NCBI GenBank assembly: GCA_949502025.1
Contig: CATBCG010000091.1
Location: forward strand, 49,420 to 113,419
From: MGBC131033 sp910585655
GTDB taxonomy: Bacteria; Bacillota; Clostridia; Lachnospirales; Lachnospiraceae
Direction: 5' to 3'
Length of the DNA stretch: 64,000 nucleotides
Each line of letters begins with the position of its first letter. The first letter of the stretch is position 1. This document shows positions 1 to 7,709 of this stretch, in pieces. The notes under the pieces are model-generated. The model ran no database searches. It was given only the letters and a program-made list of their open reading frames with translations, and was not told the origin of the DNA. The position numbers were made by a program, and so were the translations under genes.

Positions 1-250
1 AATCACAGAATTGAAGAAACAGGGCGTCAATCCCTGCCTTTTTTAATTTTTGAATCGCTGCCTCGGCATGTTCCGCCGTATAGGCAATTCCGTTCTCACA
101 GACGTCCTCTAAATCTACCAGTTCCACCAGTTTCGGCTGAATCGTTCGGATCACGTTCATCAGCCGGTTTTTTTGTCGGTTGGCTTCCTCCATACTTAAA
201 AAACCCCGTTTTGTCGGCGCAATTCCCAAACGTATTTTTTTTCTATACAT
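1..250 (-). CDS. L-fucose/L-arabinose isomerase-like protein, N-terminal part (runs off window)
   Basis: The first 83 residues are visible and the gene continues past the left edge. The start is MYRKKIRLGIAPTKRGF, followed by a segment ending IDALFLQFCD. This N-terminal pattern (GIAPTKR, then a helix, then a 'VDLEDVCENG' stretch) resembles the N-terminal domain of fucose/arabinose isomerase-related proteins, which interconvert aldoses and ketoses in the cytosol. The ATG overlaps the end of the preceding kinase gene by 8 bases and has an AAGGGG ribosome binding site, so the two are probably translationally coupled. The catalytic part is outside the window, so substrate and activity cannot be judged. 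The family call rests on recall of the N-terminal pattern only. Confidence 0.6.
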   Translation of the reverse strand, partial: MYRKKIRLGIAPTKRGFLSMEEANRQKNRLMNVIRTIQPKLVELVDLEDVCENGIAYTAEHAEAAIQKLKKAGIDALFLQFCD

Positions 251-1096
251 CTTCGATTCCCCTTTCGTATTTTGCTACCCGTCGATCGATTTCTTCGTAC
301 TCGATCGTTCCGCTTTCCATAAAACGCTCCGCTACTTCTCTGGTCGGAATCCCCGCGCGACCGCCGATTCTGGTACATTTTATAGCAGATACCGCGCTGG
401 CAAAACGAGCGCTCTGCTCAATCGACAAACCATAGAGCAAGCCGGCTAAAAACGCCCCGTGAAACACGTCTCCGGTCCCCGCTCCATCAGAGAGCGGCAG
501 TTTGTTTCCATATCTCCGCCGTCCGGAAAAAGTGCCTGATAGACAAACTCCGATCCGACTACGATATCTAGCATAGAAAAGGAATTTGGCAGCTCTTCCG
601 AATAAGAATCTGCGTCGATAAACGTCTTTGCGCCTGCCTGTCGCGCTGCCTGCGCCACCTTTTTGGTAAGCGGATCTACTTTTGATAAAAAGAAATAGCT
701 GGTATCCGGTTTCCCATTTTCCGGCAGCTCTTCTTCCCGAATAGGATCCGCCGTTCCCGGATGATACAAAATATTTCTTCCCTGTGTCTGCTGATCGCTT
801 ACGACTACCGAAAGCGCCGTCGTCTGTCCTGGTCGTTTCAGCATATAGTTAGTGTCAATCCCATGCTCCTTAAAATCCCGGACACAGAAGTTCCCATAAA
901 GGTCGTCTCCTACCGTTCCCCAGATAGCGCATTTGGCTCCCAGTCTGGCAGCCGCCACCATTCCGGTCGCTACCTTTCCGCCTCCCTGCCAGCTAAGCGC
1001 TTTCACTCTCTGACCTTTGTTCGGCTCCGGAAAAGTTTCTATATTGACTGCCAAATCCACACAGGGACTGTCGATCCCTATGACATCAAAACGCAT
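243..1096 (-). pseudogene. PfkB-family sugar kinase, broken by an internal deletion with frameshift
   Basis: The first 205 or so residues read as a PfkB (ribokinase-type) kinase: start MRFDVIGIDSPCVDLA, then the sugar-binding loop QGGGKVATGMVAAARLGAKC, ending in ETNCRSLMERGPE. In intact relatives a further 30-40 residues (TLG..G motif and following strand) precede the ATP/anion-hole motif. Here that segment is missing, and the motif continues in another frame as GAGTGDVFHGAFLAGLLYGL to the stop at 243. The reading frame that starts at 1096 therefore ends early at 446. The junction lies near 470-490 in a GGAGCGGGGACCGGAGA context, which would suit slippage between short repeats. AAGGAGG precedes the ATG. 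A sequencing or assembly error could explain a frameshift but not the missing motif. Confidence 0.8.
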
Positions 1097-1118
1097 AACT
1101 GCCTTTCCTCCTTGTCTG

Positions 1119-2006
1119 CTACCCTTTTACTGCTCCGATGATAATTCCCTTGATTAAATATTTCTGGAAAAACGGATAAACCGCCAGAATCGGTAACGCG
1201 CCCAAAACGGCAATCGCCATCTTAATCCCCGTCGCAGGAAGTACGATATCTTGGTTGAGAGAAGCAGCGCTTTGCGCGTTCGAGAGCAAGTATTGAACGT
1301 CCATCAACATTCGGTTTAACAACGACTGAATACTGTACATCGTATCTTTGTTAATGTAGTAAAGACCGTTTGTCCAGTCGTTCCAGTAAGCCAGACCAAC
1401 TAAGAGCGTAATCGTTGCCGTAATCGGAATCGACATCGGCAATACGATCCGAAGGAGGATGTTCCACTCTCCGGCTCCGTCCATCCGGGCTGCTTCTAAC
1501 ACCGCCTCCGGAATATTCGTCGTAAAGTACGTCCGCACCATAATGACATAAAAAGCGCTCATCATCAGATTCGGTACGACATAGGCAAACCACGTATTTT
1601 TGATTCCAAAACTTTGCGTCCACATGATATAGGACGGAACAAGACCGCCGTTAAAAAGCATCGTAAAAAAGATAAAAAATGCAAAAAAGTTTCTGCCTGG
1701 CAGATCCCTTCTGGAAAGCGGATAGGCAAACAGAACGGTCAGACAGACGTTTACCAACGTCCCGGCTACTGTTACACCTGCCGAAATCAAATATCCCCGT
1801 ACAATATTGGAGGAATCTACGAGCAGAAATTTGTAAGCATCAAATGAGAATTTTTTCGGCAGAAAGCTGTATCCGTTCCGCGCCAGTGACAGCTCCTCAG
1901 TAAAGGAGGAAACTACCAGCAGCAAAAACGGCAGAATACATAAAATCGCCAGAATTCCCAATATGATATAGAGCATGATCTGAACTCCTTTATTTCTGTC
2001 AACCAT
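1119..2006 (-). CDS. CUT1-type carbohydrate ABC transporter permease (LplC/YtcP-like)
   Basis: A 295-residue integral membrane protein with about six hydrophobic segments. It starts MVDRNKGVQIMLYIILGIL. The conserved cytoplasmic EAA loop, which docks the ATPase, is at about residues 171-187 (EAARMDGAGEWNILL). It ends VKG, as many LplC-like permeases do. It forms the inner-membrane channel of an oligosaccharide importer together with the permease just upstream (15 bp gap) and the lipoprotein at 3059-4627. No ATPase gene is present, which is usual for importers that share an MsmX-like ATPase encoded elsewhere. AAAGGAG lies 9 nt before the ATG. The exact sugar is not deducible; neighbours suggest pectin- or uronate-like glycans. 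Confidence 0.9.
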   Translation of the reverse strand: MVDRNKGVQIMLYIILGILAILCILPFLLLVVSSFTEELSLARNGYSFLPKKFSFDAYKFLLVDSSNIVRGYLISAGVTVAGTLVNVCLTVLFAYPLSRRDLPGRNFFAFFIFFTMLFNGGLVPSYIMWTQSFGIKNTWFAYVVPNLMMSAFYVIMVRTYFTTNIPEAVLEAARMDGAGEWNILLRIVLPMSIPITATITLLVGLAYWNDWTNGLYYINKDTMYSIQSLLNRMLMDVQYLLSNAQSAASLNQDIVLPATGIKMAIAVLGALPILAVYPFFQKYLIKGIIIGAVKG

Positions 2007-2021
2007 CTGGGCATCTCCTTT

Positions 2022-2957
2022 CTAAAACAGTGCATTTTCTTTGCTGATTTTCTTTACCACAAAGTTCGCAGTCAGTACCAGTACAAACCCTACTAACGAC
2101 TGGTAGAAGCCGGCTGCAGAAGCCATGCTGACGTTGTTTAACGTAATCAGCCCGCGGTACACATAAGTATCAATCGTATTTGTCACATCAATCAAAAGCC
2201 CGTTGTTCATCGGTACCTGATAGAACAGACCGAAGTCAGAATAGAAAATTCTGCCAATGGACATCAACGTCAGCGTAATAATCGTCGGCTTTAAACAAGG
2301 CAGCGTAATATGGCATACCTGCTGCCAGCGAGATGCTCCGTCAATCGCTGCCGCCTCATAATATCCCTTGTCAATACCAGACAACGTAGCAAAATAAATA
2401 ATACTGTTATAGCCAAATCCCTTCCACAGATTTACAAATACCAGGATAAACGGCCAATATTTCGGAGAACTGTACCAGGAAATCGGATCAAGTCCCAAAG
2501 GCTCTAAAATACTTTTATTGAGAAAGCCGGTATCCGTGCTTAAAAAAGCATATGCCAGATAGCTTACGACGACCATGGAGATCAAAAACGGAATCAGAAT
2601 CACGGTCTGGAATATTTTTTTCATCGTAAAGCTTTTTACTTCGTTTAGCATAATAGCCACTGCAATCGCCAGCATAGTTCCCAATACGATAAATACTGCG
2701 TTATAGCAAAGCGTATTCCTTGTGATTACCCAGGCCTCTTTTGTTTTAAAGAGAAATTCAAAATTTTTAAAGCCAATATAAGGACTGTCTGAAATCCCCT
2801 TCGCATAGTTGTATTGTTTAAATGCAATCCGCAGCCCAGCCATCGGAATGTAATTATTTATAATGACATAGATAGCTCCCGGAAGCATCATCAAATACAA
2901 GGGGAAGAAGCGCCGGAGCTTTCTTAATACCGCTCCTAAATTTGTTTTCTTTTTCAT
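2022..2957 (-). CDS. CUT1-type carbohydrate ABC transporter permease (LplB/YteP-like)
   Basis: A 311-residue permease whose short basic N-terminus is followed by about six membrane segments. The EAA loop is at about residues 201-217 (EAAAIDGASRWQQV), followed by a CLKPT segment. It pairs with the LplC-like permease downstream to make the transmembrane channel of a sugar importer in the cytoplasmic membrane. It lies between the binding protein (3059-4627) and the second permease, which is the standard lplA-lplB-lplC order, so the three are probably one transcription unit. The length is normal for the family and no key motif is missing. Confidence 0.9.
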   Translation of the reverse strand: MKKKTNLGAVLRKLRRFFPLYLMMLPGAIYVIINNYIPMAGLRIAFKQYNYAKGISDSPYIGFKNFEFLFKTKEAWVITRNTLCYNAVFIVLGTMLAIAVAIMLNEVKSFTMKKIFQTVILIPFLISMVVVSYLAYAFLSTDTGFLNKSILEPLGLDPISWYSSPKYWPFILVFVNLWKGFGYNSIIYFATLSGIDKGYYEAAAIDGASRWQQVCHITLPCLKPTIITLTLMSIGRIFYSDFGLFYQVPMNNGLLIDVTNTIDTYVYRGLITLNNVSMASAAGFYQSLVGFVLVLTANFVVKKISKENALF

Positions 2958-3058
2958 AAAATATGCTAGGCTCCTTTCCGTATAATAAACTTTTTTATCA
3001 TAAAGGAAGGGCAGACGGCAGCCGCCGTCCGCCCCTCCTTGCTAACAACAATCTACTA

Positions 3059-4627
3059 TTACTTGGAAGCCAGCCATTCATCTAACTGCTTCTGCTTTTC
3101 TTCGATAATACGATTTACGCCTGCTTCTTCCAGCTCCTTAATAAACTGCGGCAATGCTACTGCCGGGTCAACAGAACCACATTCCAGAGCGTTGGCATAT
3201 TTGTTCCGAACGTTATTACATGCCGTTACCTCGTTTACTACACTTGCATTGTTCCAGCTAAAGCCCTTTCCAGGAGATACGATAGCCGTCTGGTTATATT
3301 CTTCGGTTTCTTCCCACAGAGTCAGGTTGTTACCTGCCCAAACCGGAGTAATCATCTCGTTCAGCCATGCCCATGGGTAAGAAGGATAACCGGTATTGGT
3401 TCCGTCTACGCCTTCCGGATACTGTATCATCGTTTTTTCCGCATTGGTATATTCATAGTGCTTTCCTTCTACACCATTGACCAGAATATTTTGCAGCTCC
3501 GGATTTGTATAGATTTCATTCATCACCTGAACGACGCGCTCCGGCTTCTCACTGTTATGAACGACATACCAGAGAATATCCAGACGGGTAGTGGTCGTAT
3601 ACGTATCTGTCAGCCAAAGAGCAACCGTTTCTACACTGGTACTCCGCTCCTGTTCTTCTTCAATTCCAGGCTTCACATTACAGAACCGTCCAAATCCTTT
3701 TCCGGAACTGATCAAAGTACCGACATCCTCCGTACTGGCTGCAGCATCCGGCATAATCAAGCCTTTCTGCGCCCAGTCATATCTCCGTTCTACGATCTTT
3801 TTGTATTCCTCTGTAGCATACCAGTTTACAACCGTTGTATCATCCGGATTCGTACAGTCTTTTAAAACACCGAAATCATAGCCTAAGTCATCGGTTGTTA
3901 CCATCGTCGTCATCGATCCGCCGTTGGAAACAACCGGATACATGTCCGGATATTTGTCTCGAACTGCGGTCAAAAACGGCTCCAGATCATCTTCTGTCTT
4001 AATCGTAGAATAATCATAACCTAACTCGTCCGCAATCTTTTTGGAAAAGCTAAAGCCCCATGCCACTGCTTTTTCCTTGTTCGCCGGCACGGCATAAATG
4101 CCTCCGTCTACGGTCGTACAAGCCCAGTCTTCTTCGCTGATAGCCGCCTTCATCTCCGGGGCATATTCGTCAAAATACTGACCGATTTCCACAATCTGAC
4201 CATTGCTGACTGCCGACGCAAAGATATCGCGGTTGTTGTAAATCAGATCCAGTTTTTCTCCGGAGGAAAGCATCAAGTTGACCTCCTGCGGATACGTACC
4301 GAATCCAACCCGGACAATTTCCAATGTCGTATTGAACTTCGGTTGTAAAATCTCATTTGCCAATGCTGCTACTTCGTCACAATCCTCTGATTTTGCAGTA
4401 CCCGGATACATCAGCTTCAGCACATATGGTTCCTGGCTGCTGGCATCGCCCTTCTCTCCGGACGTCGAATCTTTCGACGTGTCATCAGAGCCACCGCCAG
4501 AAGTTTCACCGGATGTTTTGTTGTCTTCCGTTTTTCCGCCTCCCTGATTCCCTTCCTTTTTCTGACATCCTGCCAGCAGGCATCCAAGCAGTGAAACTAC
4601 CAATAACAATGAAATCCATTTTTTCAT
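3059..4627 (-). CDS. Extracellular solute-binding lipoprotein of the sugar ABC importer (LplA-like)
   Basis: A 522-residue lipoprotein. A basic start and hydrophobic stretch end in the lipobox LLAGC, with the lipidated Cys at residue 21, followed by a Gly/Ser/Asp/Lys-rich tether to about residue 65. The rest is a family 1 solute-binding fold (VLKLMYPGTAKSEDCDE near the start of the mature domain). It would be anchored to the outer face of the membrane and hand a carbohydrate to the two permeases downstream. Relatives are LplA/YtcQ-type proteins, often with a DUF3502-like C-terminus. The ligand is unknown. AGGAGAG precedes the ATG. Positions 4628-4793 upstream hold no gene; an imperfect inverted repeat (AAAAGTATT and AAATACTTTT) there may end the regulator transcript. 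Confidence 0.9.
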   Translation of the reverse strand: MKKWISLLLVVSLLGCLLAGCQKKEGNQGGGKTEDNKTSGETSGGGSDDTSKDSTSGEKGDASSQEPYVLKLMYPGTAKSEDCDEVAALANEILQPKFNTTLEIVRVGFGTYPQEVNLMLSSGEKLDLIYNNRDIFASAVSNGQIVEIGQYFDEYAPEMKAAISEEDWACTTVDGGIYAVPANKEKAVAWGFSFSKKIADELGYDYSTIKTEDDLEPFLTAVRDKYPDMYPVVSNGGSMTTMVTTDDLGYDFGVLKDCTNPDDTTVVNWYATEEYKKIVERRYDWAQKGLIMPDAAASTEDVGTLISSGKGFGRFCNVKPGIEEEQERSTSVETVALWLTDTYTTTTRLDILWYVVHNSEKPERVVQVMNEIYTNPELQNILVNGVEGKHYEYTNAEKTMIQYPEGVDGTNTGYPSYPWAWLNEMITPVWAGNNLTLWEETEEYNQTAIVSPGKGFSWNNASVVNEVTACNNVRNKYANALECGSVDPAVALPQFIKELEEAGVNRIIEEKQKQLDEWLASK

Positions 4628-4793
4628 GTTCCTCTCTCCTTTTTTCTATTCTCGTGATGACTAGGCTACGCGTCTGCCTATGTCCAAATTATAGCGGAAA
4701 CGGCTTGTTTGCAGCTACTCCGGAAATGACAAAAAGTATTCCAATCATGACTTGTCTGGTCATAGAATGAAATACTTTTCTCCCTGGTTTTTT

Positions 4794-6389
4794 CTACTCC
4801 AAATTTTCCTCTGCTTCTGTTTTTTGCCGGATTTCACTAGGAGACATTCCAAACACCCGCTTAAACGCTCTGGCAAAATGGGAAAAATTACTGTAGCCTA
4901 CCTTCGACGCTACAATGCTGACGGAAAAATTAGTCGTTTCTAACAAATGTCTTCCGATATTCATTTTCTCCTGCAAAATATAGTCGGAAAGTTTCATTCC
5001 CTGTTCCTTATGAAATAATCTGGACAGATATTCGGGATTTAAGTAAACGGCGTCTGCAACATCTTGTCTTGTGATGTTTTTCTGAATATTTTTATGGATG
5101 TAATTTAAGATCTCCTCCATCCGGGATTCTTCTAACCCTTCTGAATTTTTCAGGCTTTTTAAATATTCGGTCGTAAAGGCAATCAACTGTCTGACACGAT
5201 CCAGGGAAGTATAGGCGTTCATCATCGCTTCGTAATTATAATCGCTGTCTTCCTGAAAATAGTCTCCCGGCTTTTCCTTTTCATATCCTCTGACCGCATT
5301 GAAAAACAAAGACATATAGTCCTGGTGAAATTTCCACAACACTTGCTCGCTCATCTGACCTGCCTGTTCCACACGATTTAGGTACTGTTCCGCTTCTTTC
5401 GCCATCAGGTCAAAATATCCTTTTTCTATGAAGTTTTCCCATTTTTTCAGATCCGGACGCAGATAGTCCTTTGCCTCTATTTGAAATCCCGCCGTATCCA
5501 TCATTCCGGATTTTTTTGTCACATTCTGCCTGGAATACCGGGCAAGCCGTCTTCTTGCCTCCGGTAAATCCCGAAACATGACCGCGGTTTCCAGATAAAT
5601 CGCCACCTTACAGGAAAACAAATTTTCTGCTACCTGATGAAATTGGCGCAGTTCCTCTTCAATCTTGATTTCCGGCTTCGGAGTCTGGTACAACACCATA
5701 TATTCCTCATCCTTTAGACAAATCACCACTAACTTCCCCAGTTTTTCCTTTAACAGCTCCTGCATGACGTTATCAATCGCGTATTGCTTCAGCTCGTTTT
5801 CCCATTTCTGACCTTCGCTGTCAAAGCATTGCAGCAAAATACTGTCGCACAGACTTTCCTCTTCGATTTGAAAGGAATGCAAAAACAGATACTCAATTAC
5901 CTCCTCGGTATCACTGCGAAGCTTTAGCAAATAATCTCTTAATACAGCCGCCAATGTTTCCTTTTCCCGCTTTTTCATATTTCTGGCATACTGATAATAG
6001 TCCGAAACGATTTCTTCCCGCTTTACCGCGTCGATTGCCCGCTGCAGCGCCGCTTCAATTTCCTGATAATCGGCAGGCTGCAGCAGATAGTCAAAGCTCT
6101 GAAGATGAATAGCTTTCTGCACATAGGAAAAATCAGAATGCGCTGTTAAAAAGATACATTTGACATCATATTGCTCCTCTACGATCCATTCATACAGCTC
6201 TAAACCGCTGTCCATCGGCATTTCGATATCACACAGCATCAGCTTGATCGAATGCTGTTTCAGAATCTCCTTGGCTTCCGAGCAGCTTCCTGCGGTAAAC
6301 TGCTGCCCGATACCTAACCGTTCCCAGTTCACACCTGCCAAAACACCGCGGATTACCGCCGGCTGATCATCCACAATTAAAATATTCAT
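4794..6389 (-). CDS. YesN-type response regulator with AraC DNA-binding domain
   Basis: Residues 1-120 are a receiver domain: MNILIVDDQ, with phosphoacceptor Asp at about 54 (MLCDIEMPMDSG). The middle (about 130-410) is a helical linker typical of YesN proteins. The C-terminus has two AraC helix-turn-helix motifs (TRQDVADAVYLNPEYLSRLF, then SIVASKVGYSNFSHFARAF). It should activate the adjacent sugar importer and enzymes after phosphorylation by the YesM-type kinase at 7710-9437. I chose the ATG at 6389 because AAGGAG sits upstream; an upstream in-frame ATG at 6419 has no good site. The lysine usually found after the fifth strand is Gln here (FDYLLQPAD). Confidence 0.9.
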   Translation of the reverse strand: MNILIVDDQPAVIRGVLAGVNWERLGIGQQFTAGSCSEAKEILKQHSIKLMLCDIEMPMDSGLELYEWIVEEQYDVKCIFLTAHSDFSYVQKAIHLQSFDYLLQPADYQEIEAALQRAIDAVKREEIVSDYYQYARNMKKREKETLAAVLRDYLLKLRSDTEEVIEYLFLHSFQIEEESLCDSILLQCFDSEGQKWENELKQYAIDNVMQELLKEKLGKLVVICLKDEEYMVLYQTPKPEIKIEEELRQFHQVAENLFSCKVAIYLETAVMFRDLPEARRRLARYSRQNVTKKSGMMDTAGFQIEAKDYLRPDLKKWENFIEKGYFDLMAKEAEQYLNRVEQAGQMSEQVLWKFHQDYMSLFFNAVRGYEKEKPGDYFQEDSDYNYEAMMNAYTSLDRVRQLIAFTTEYLKSLKNSEGLEESRMEEILNYIHKNIQKNITRQDVADAVYLNPEYLSRLFHKEQGMKLSDYILQEKMNIGRHLLETTNFSVSIVASKVGYSNFSHFARAFKRVFGMSPSEIRQKTEAEENLE

Positions 6390-6412
6390 CGAAAGCTCCT
6401 TCCAGCTTTTAC

Positions 6413-6686
6413 TTACCATGGAATTTCACGTAAATAGTTGTCCCGCATCACAAACCGGTTTTCGTCGGAATGGATGTAAGGCTCTTATCCGTTTTCCTTC
6501 CCCTCTTCGCAGCAGCGGCAAATCCAACGCTCCTTCTTTGTTCTGTATATCCCCGGTAACGGCTGCCAGTTCAGAATCCTGTAGCGTCTCTACCTGATAA
6601 ATGGTATAACCCTGTTCTGCCAAATAAGCCGCCGTTTCCCTCGTACTGGCATTTTCATTATGAATTACCAACGCAATCTTTTTCAT
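6413..6686 (-). pseudogene. Short-chain dehydrogenase-like gene, remnant with internal deletions
   Basis: The start MKKIALVIHNENASTRETAA with AGGAAG upstream opens a Rossmann-like N-terminus that reaches about GDIQNKEGALDL. It then jumps to PLLRRGEGKRI, a segment that in short-chain dehydrogenase relatives lies about 60-70 residues further on. That frame runs on to an out-of-frame stop at 6426. Another frame restores an ending, PYIHSDENRFVMRDNYLREIPW, up to a TAA at 6413-6415. Two deletions therefore explain the locus. Only about 90 codons remain where 200 or more would be expected, and the catalytic Tyr/Lys region is gone. It directly follows a second broken dehydrogenase gene. The family call is inferred from the neighbour and the N-terminal pattern. 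Confidence 0.6.
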
Positions 6687-6706
6687 GTTATCTTCCTCAT
6701 ATTTTC

Positions 6707-7280
6707 TTAAAATGGCCATATTTCATCTGAAATATCACACATCACCAGCAGATCTTCAAAGCTTCTATCGGAGGTAAACTGTCGATATGCTACTTCCGCT
6801 GATTCTTCTGCTTCAAAATTCCCATACGTACTTTTCTGACCGCTCATATATGTTCTGACCCAGCCCGGATGGTACAAACGAAACCGGTATCCTTCCGGCT
6901 GCAGCCGTTCAAACATCAGACGAACCGCCATATTCAGACAGGTTTTTGAGACGCAATAGGAAATACCCTCTTTTCTCCCTGTTCCATCAGCGACAAAAAT
7001 GCCTCTACCATCCGAATCGCTCCCAAAGAATTGACGTTTATGGTACGAATTGCCTCTTCTCTGCCTTTACTTGTTCGGCTGCCCGTTGAACAGAGCTGCT
7101 CTTTCCTACATCCAGGTCAACTAAAGTCAGCCGTTTTGGATACTCTTTAAGCAGATCCTCCAACTCTTTCCAGTCCTTCATAAAGCGTCCGGCAAATACC
7201 CGCCAACCATGCTGCAAGAAGCTTTTACACAACGCCAATCCGATGCCCCGATCCGCTCCTGTTATCATGACCTGTTTCAT
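6707..7280 (-). pseudogene. Short-chain dehydrogenase/reductase, broken by two deletions with frameshifts
   Basis: The start MKQVMITGADRGIGLALCKS carries the NAD(P)-binding TGxxxGIG motif. Frame one runs to AAEQVKAEKR (about 7053) and then meets a stop. A second frame continues EAIRTINVNSLGAIRMVEAF to GEKR (about 6965). A third frame begins at about 6958 with YCVSKTCLNMAVRLMFERLQ, which holds the catalytic YxxxK motif, and ends at 6707. The parts are in the correct order for one dehydrogenase of about 240 residues, but the segment with the NNAG and catalytic Ser strands is missing. The ATG overlaps the end of the upstream ThuA-like remnant (ATGA). It would be an NAD(P)-dependent oxidoreductase if intact. 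Confidence 0.8.
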
Positions 7281-7705
7281 CGTTCTGCCTCCTTATCTGG
7301 CAGTTCTTTCAGACACCACCGCATGGCGTTTCGGAACATGTTCCGAATGGGAAGTCAAAAAGACCTCTATATCTTTTGTGAGAAGCTCTATCTGGTAATG
7401 CTCATCCCGTATGTCAAATTCTTCCTTTACTCCTTCCATAATCGGATGATCGGTTTCTTTTTTTATATGAACACTACAGCGAAGCGGATGCCCCAGAAAA
7501 CGGTTTCCGATAAATTCCGTATATTCTTTGACTCCATCGCCGTCCTTTCCGAAGGCGTTACCGGAATGAACCGCCATAAAGCCGCCGCCCTGTTCTACAT
7601 AGCTGCGAAATTCTGTCCCCATAACCTCCGTAACTGTTTCCTCAAACCACGGCGCCGGGTTTCCGGATGCCATACGTCGTCGCATAAAACTAAAATTGAT
7701 TTCAT
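7277..7705 (-). pseudogene. ThuA-like (trehalose-utilisation family) gene, broken by two deletions
   Basis: The true start is MKSILVLCDDVWHPE at 7705, with AAGGAAGG upstream. The frame is then lost, and the next frame carries the family core from APWFEETVTEV through GGGFMAVHSGN, GNRFLGHP and IRDEHYQIE to FLTSHSEH. A third frame supplies the C-terminus AMRWCLKELPDKEAER, with TGA overlapping the next start. In intact ThuA-like proteins about 40-50 residues separate WHP from the APWFEE segment, and about 30 (GKGR..LTPGH) precede the last helix; both stretches are missing here. ThuA-like proteins have a class I glutamine-amidotransferase-like fold and occur in sugar-catabolic operons; their exact reaction is poorly known. 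Confidence 0.8.
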
Positions 7706-7709
7706 CTCT

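Noticed and set aside
6390..6419. Upstream start for the YesN-type regulator
   Set aside because: The added ten codons overlap the neighbouring remnant and lack a ribosome binding site; the internal ATG has AAGGAG.
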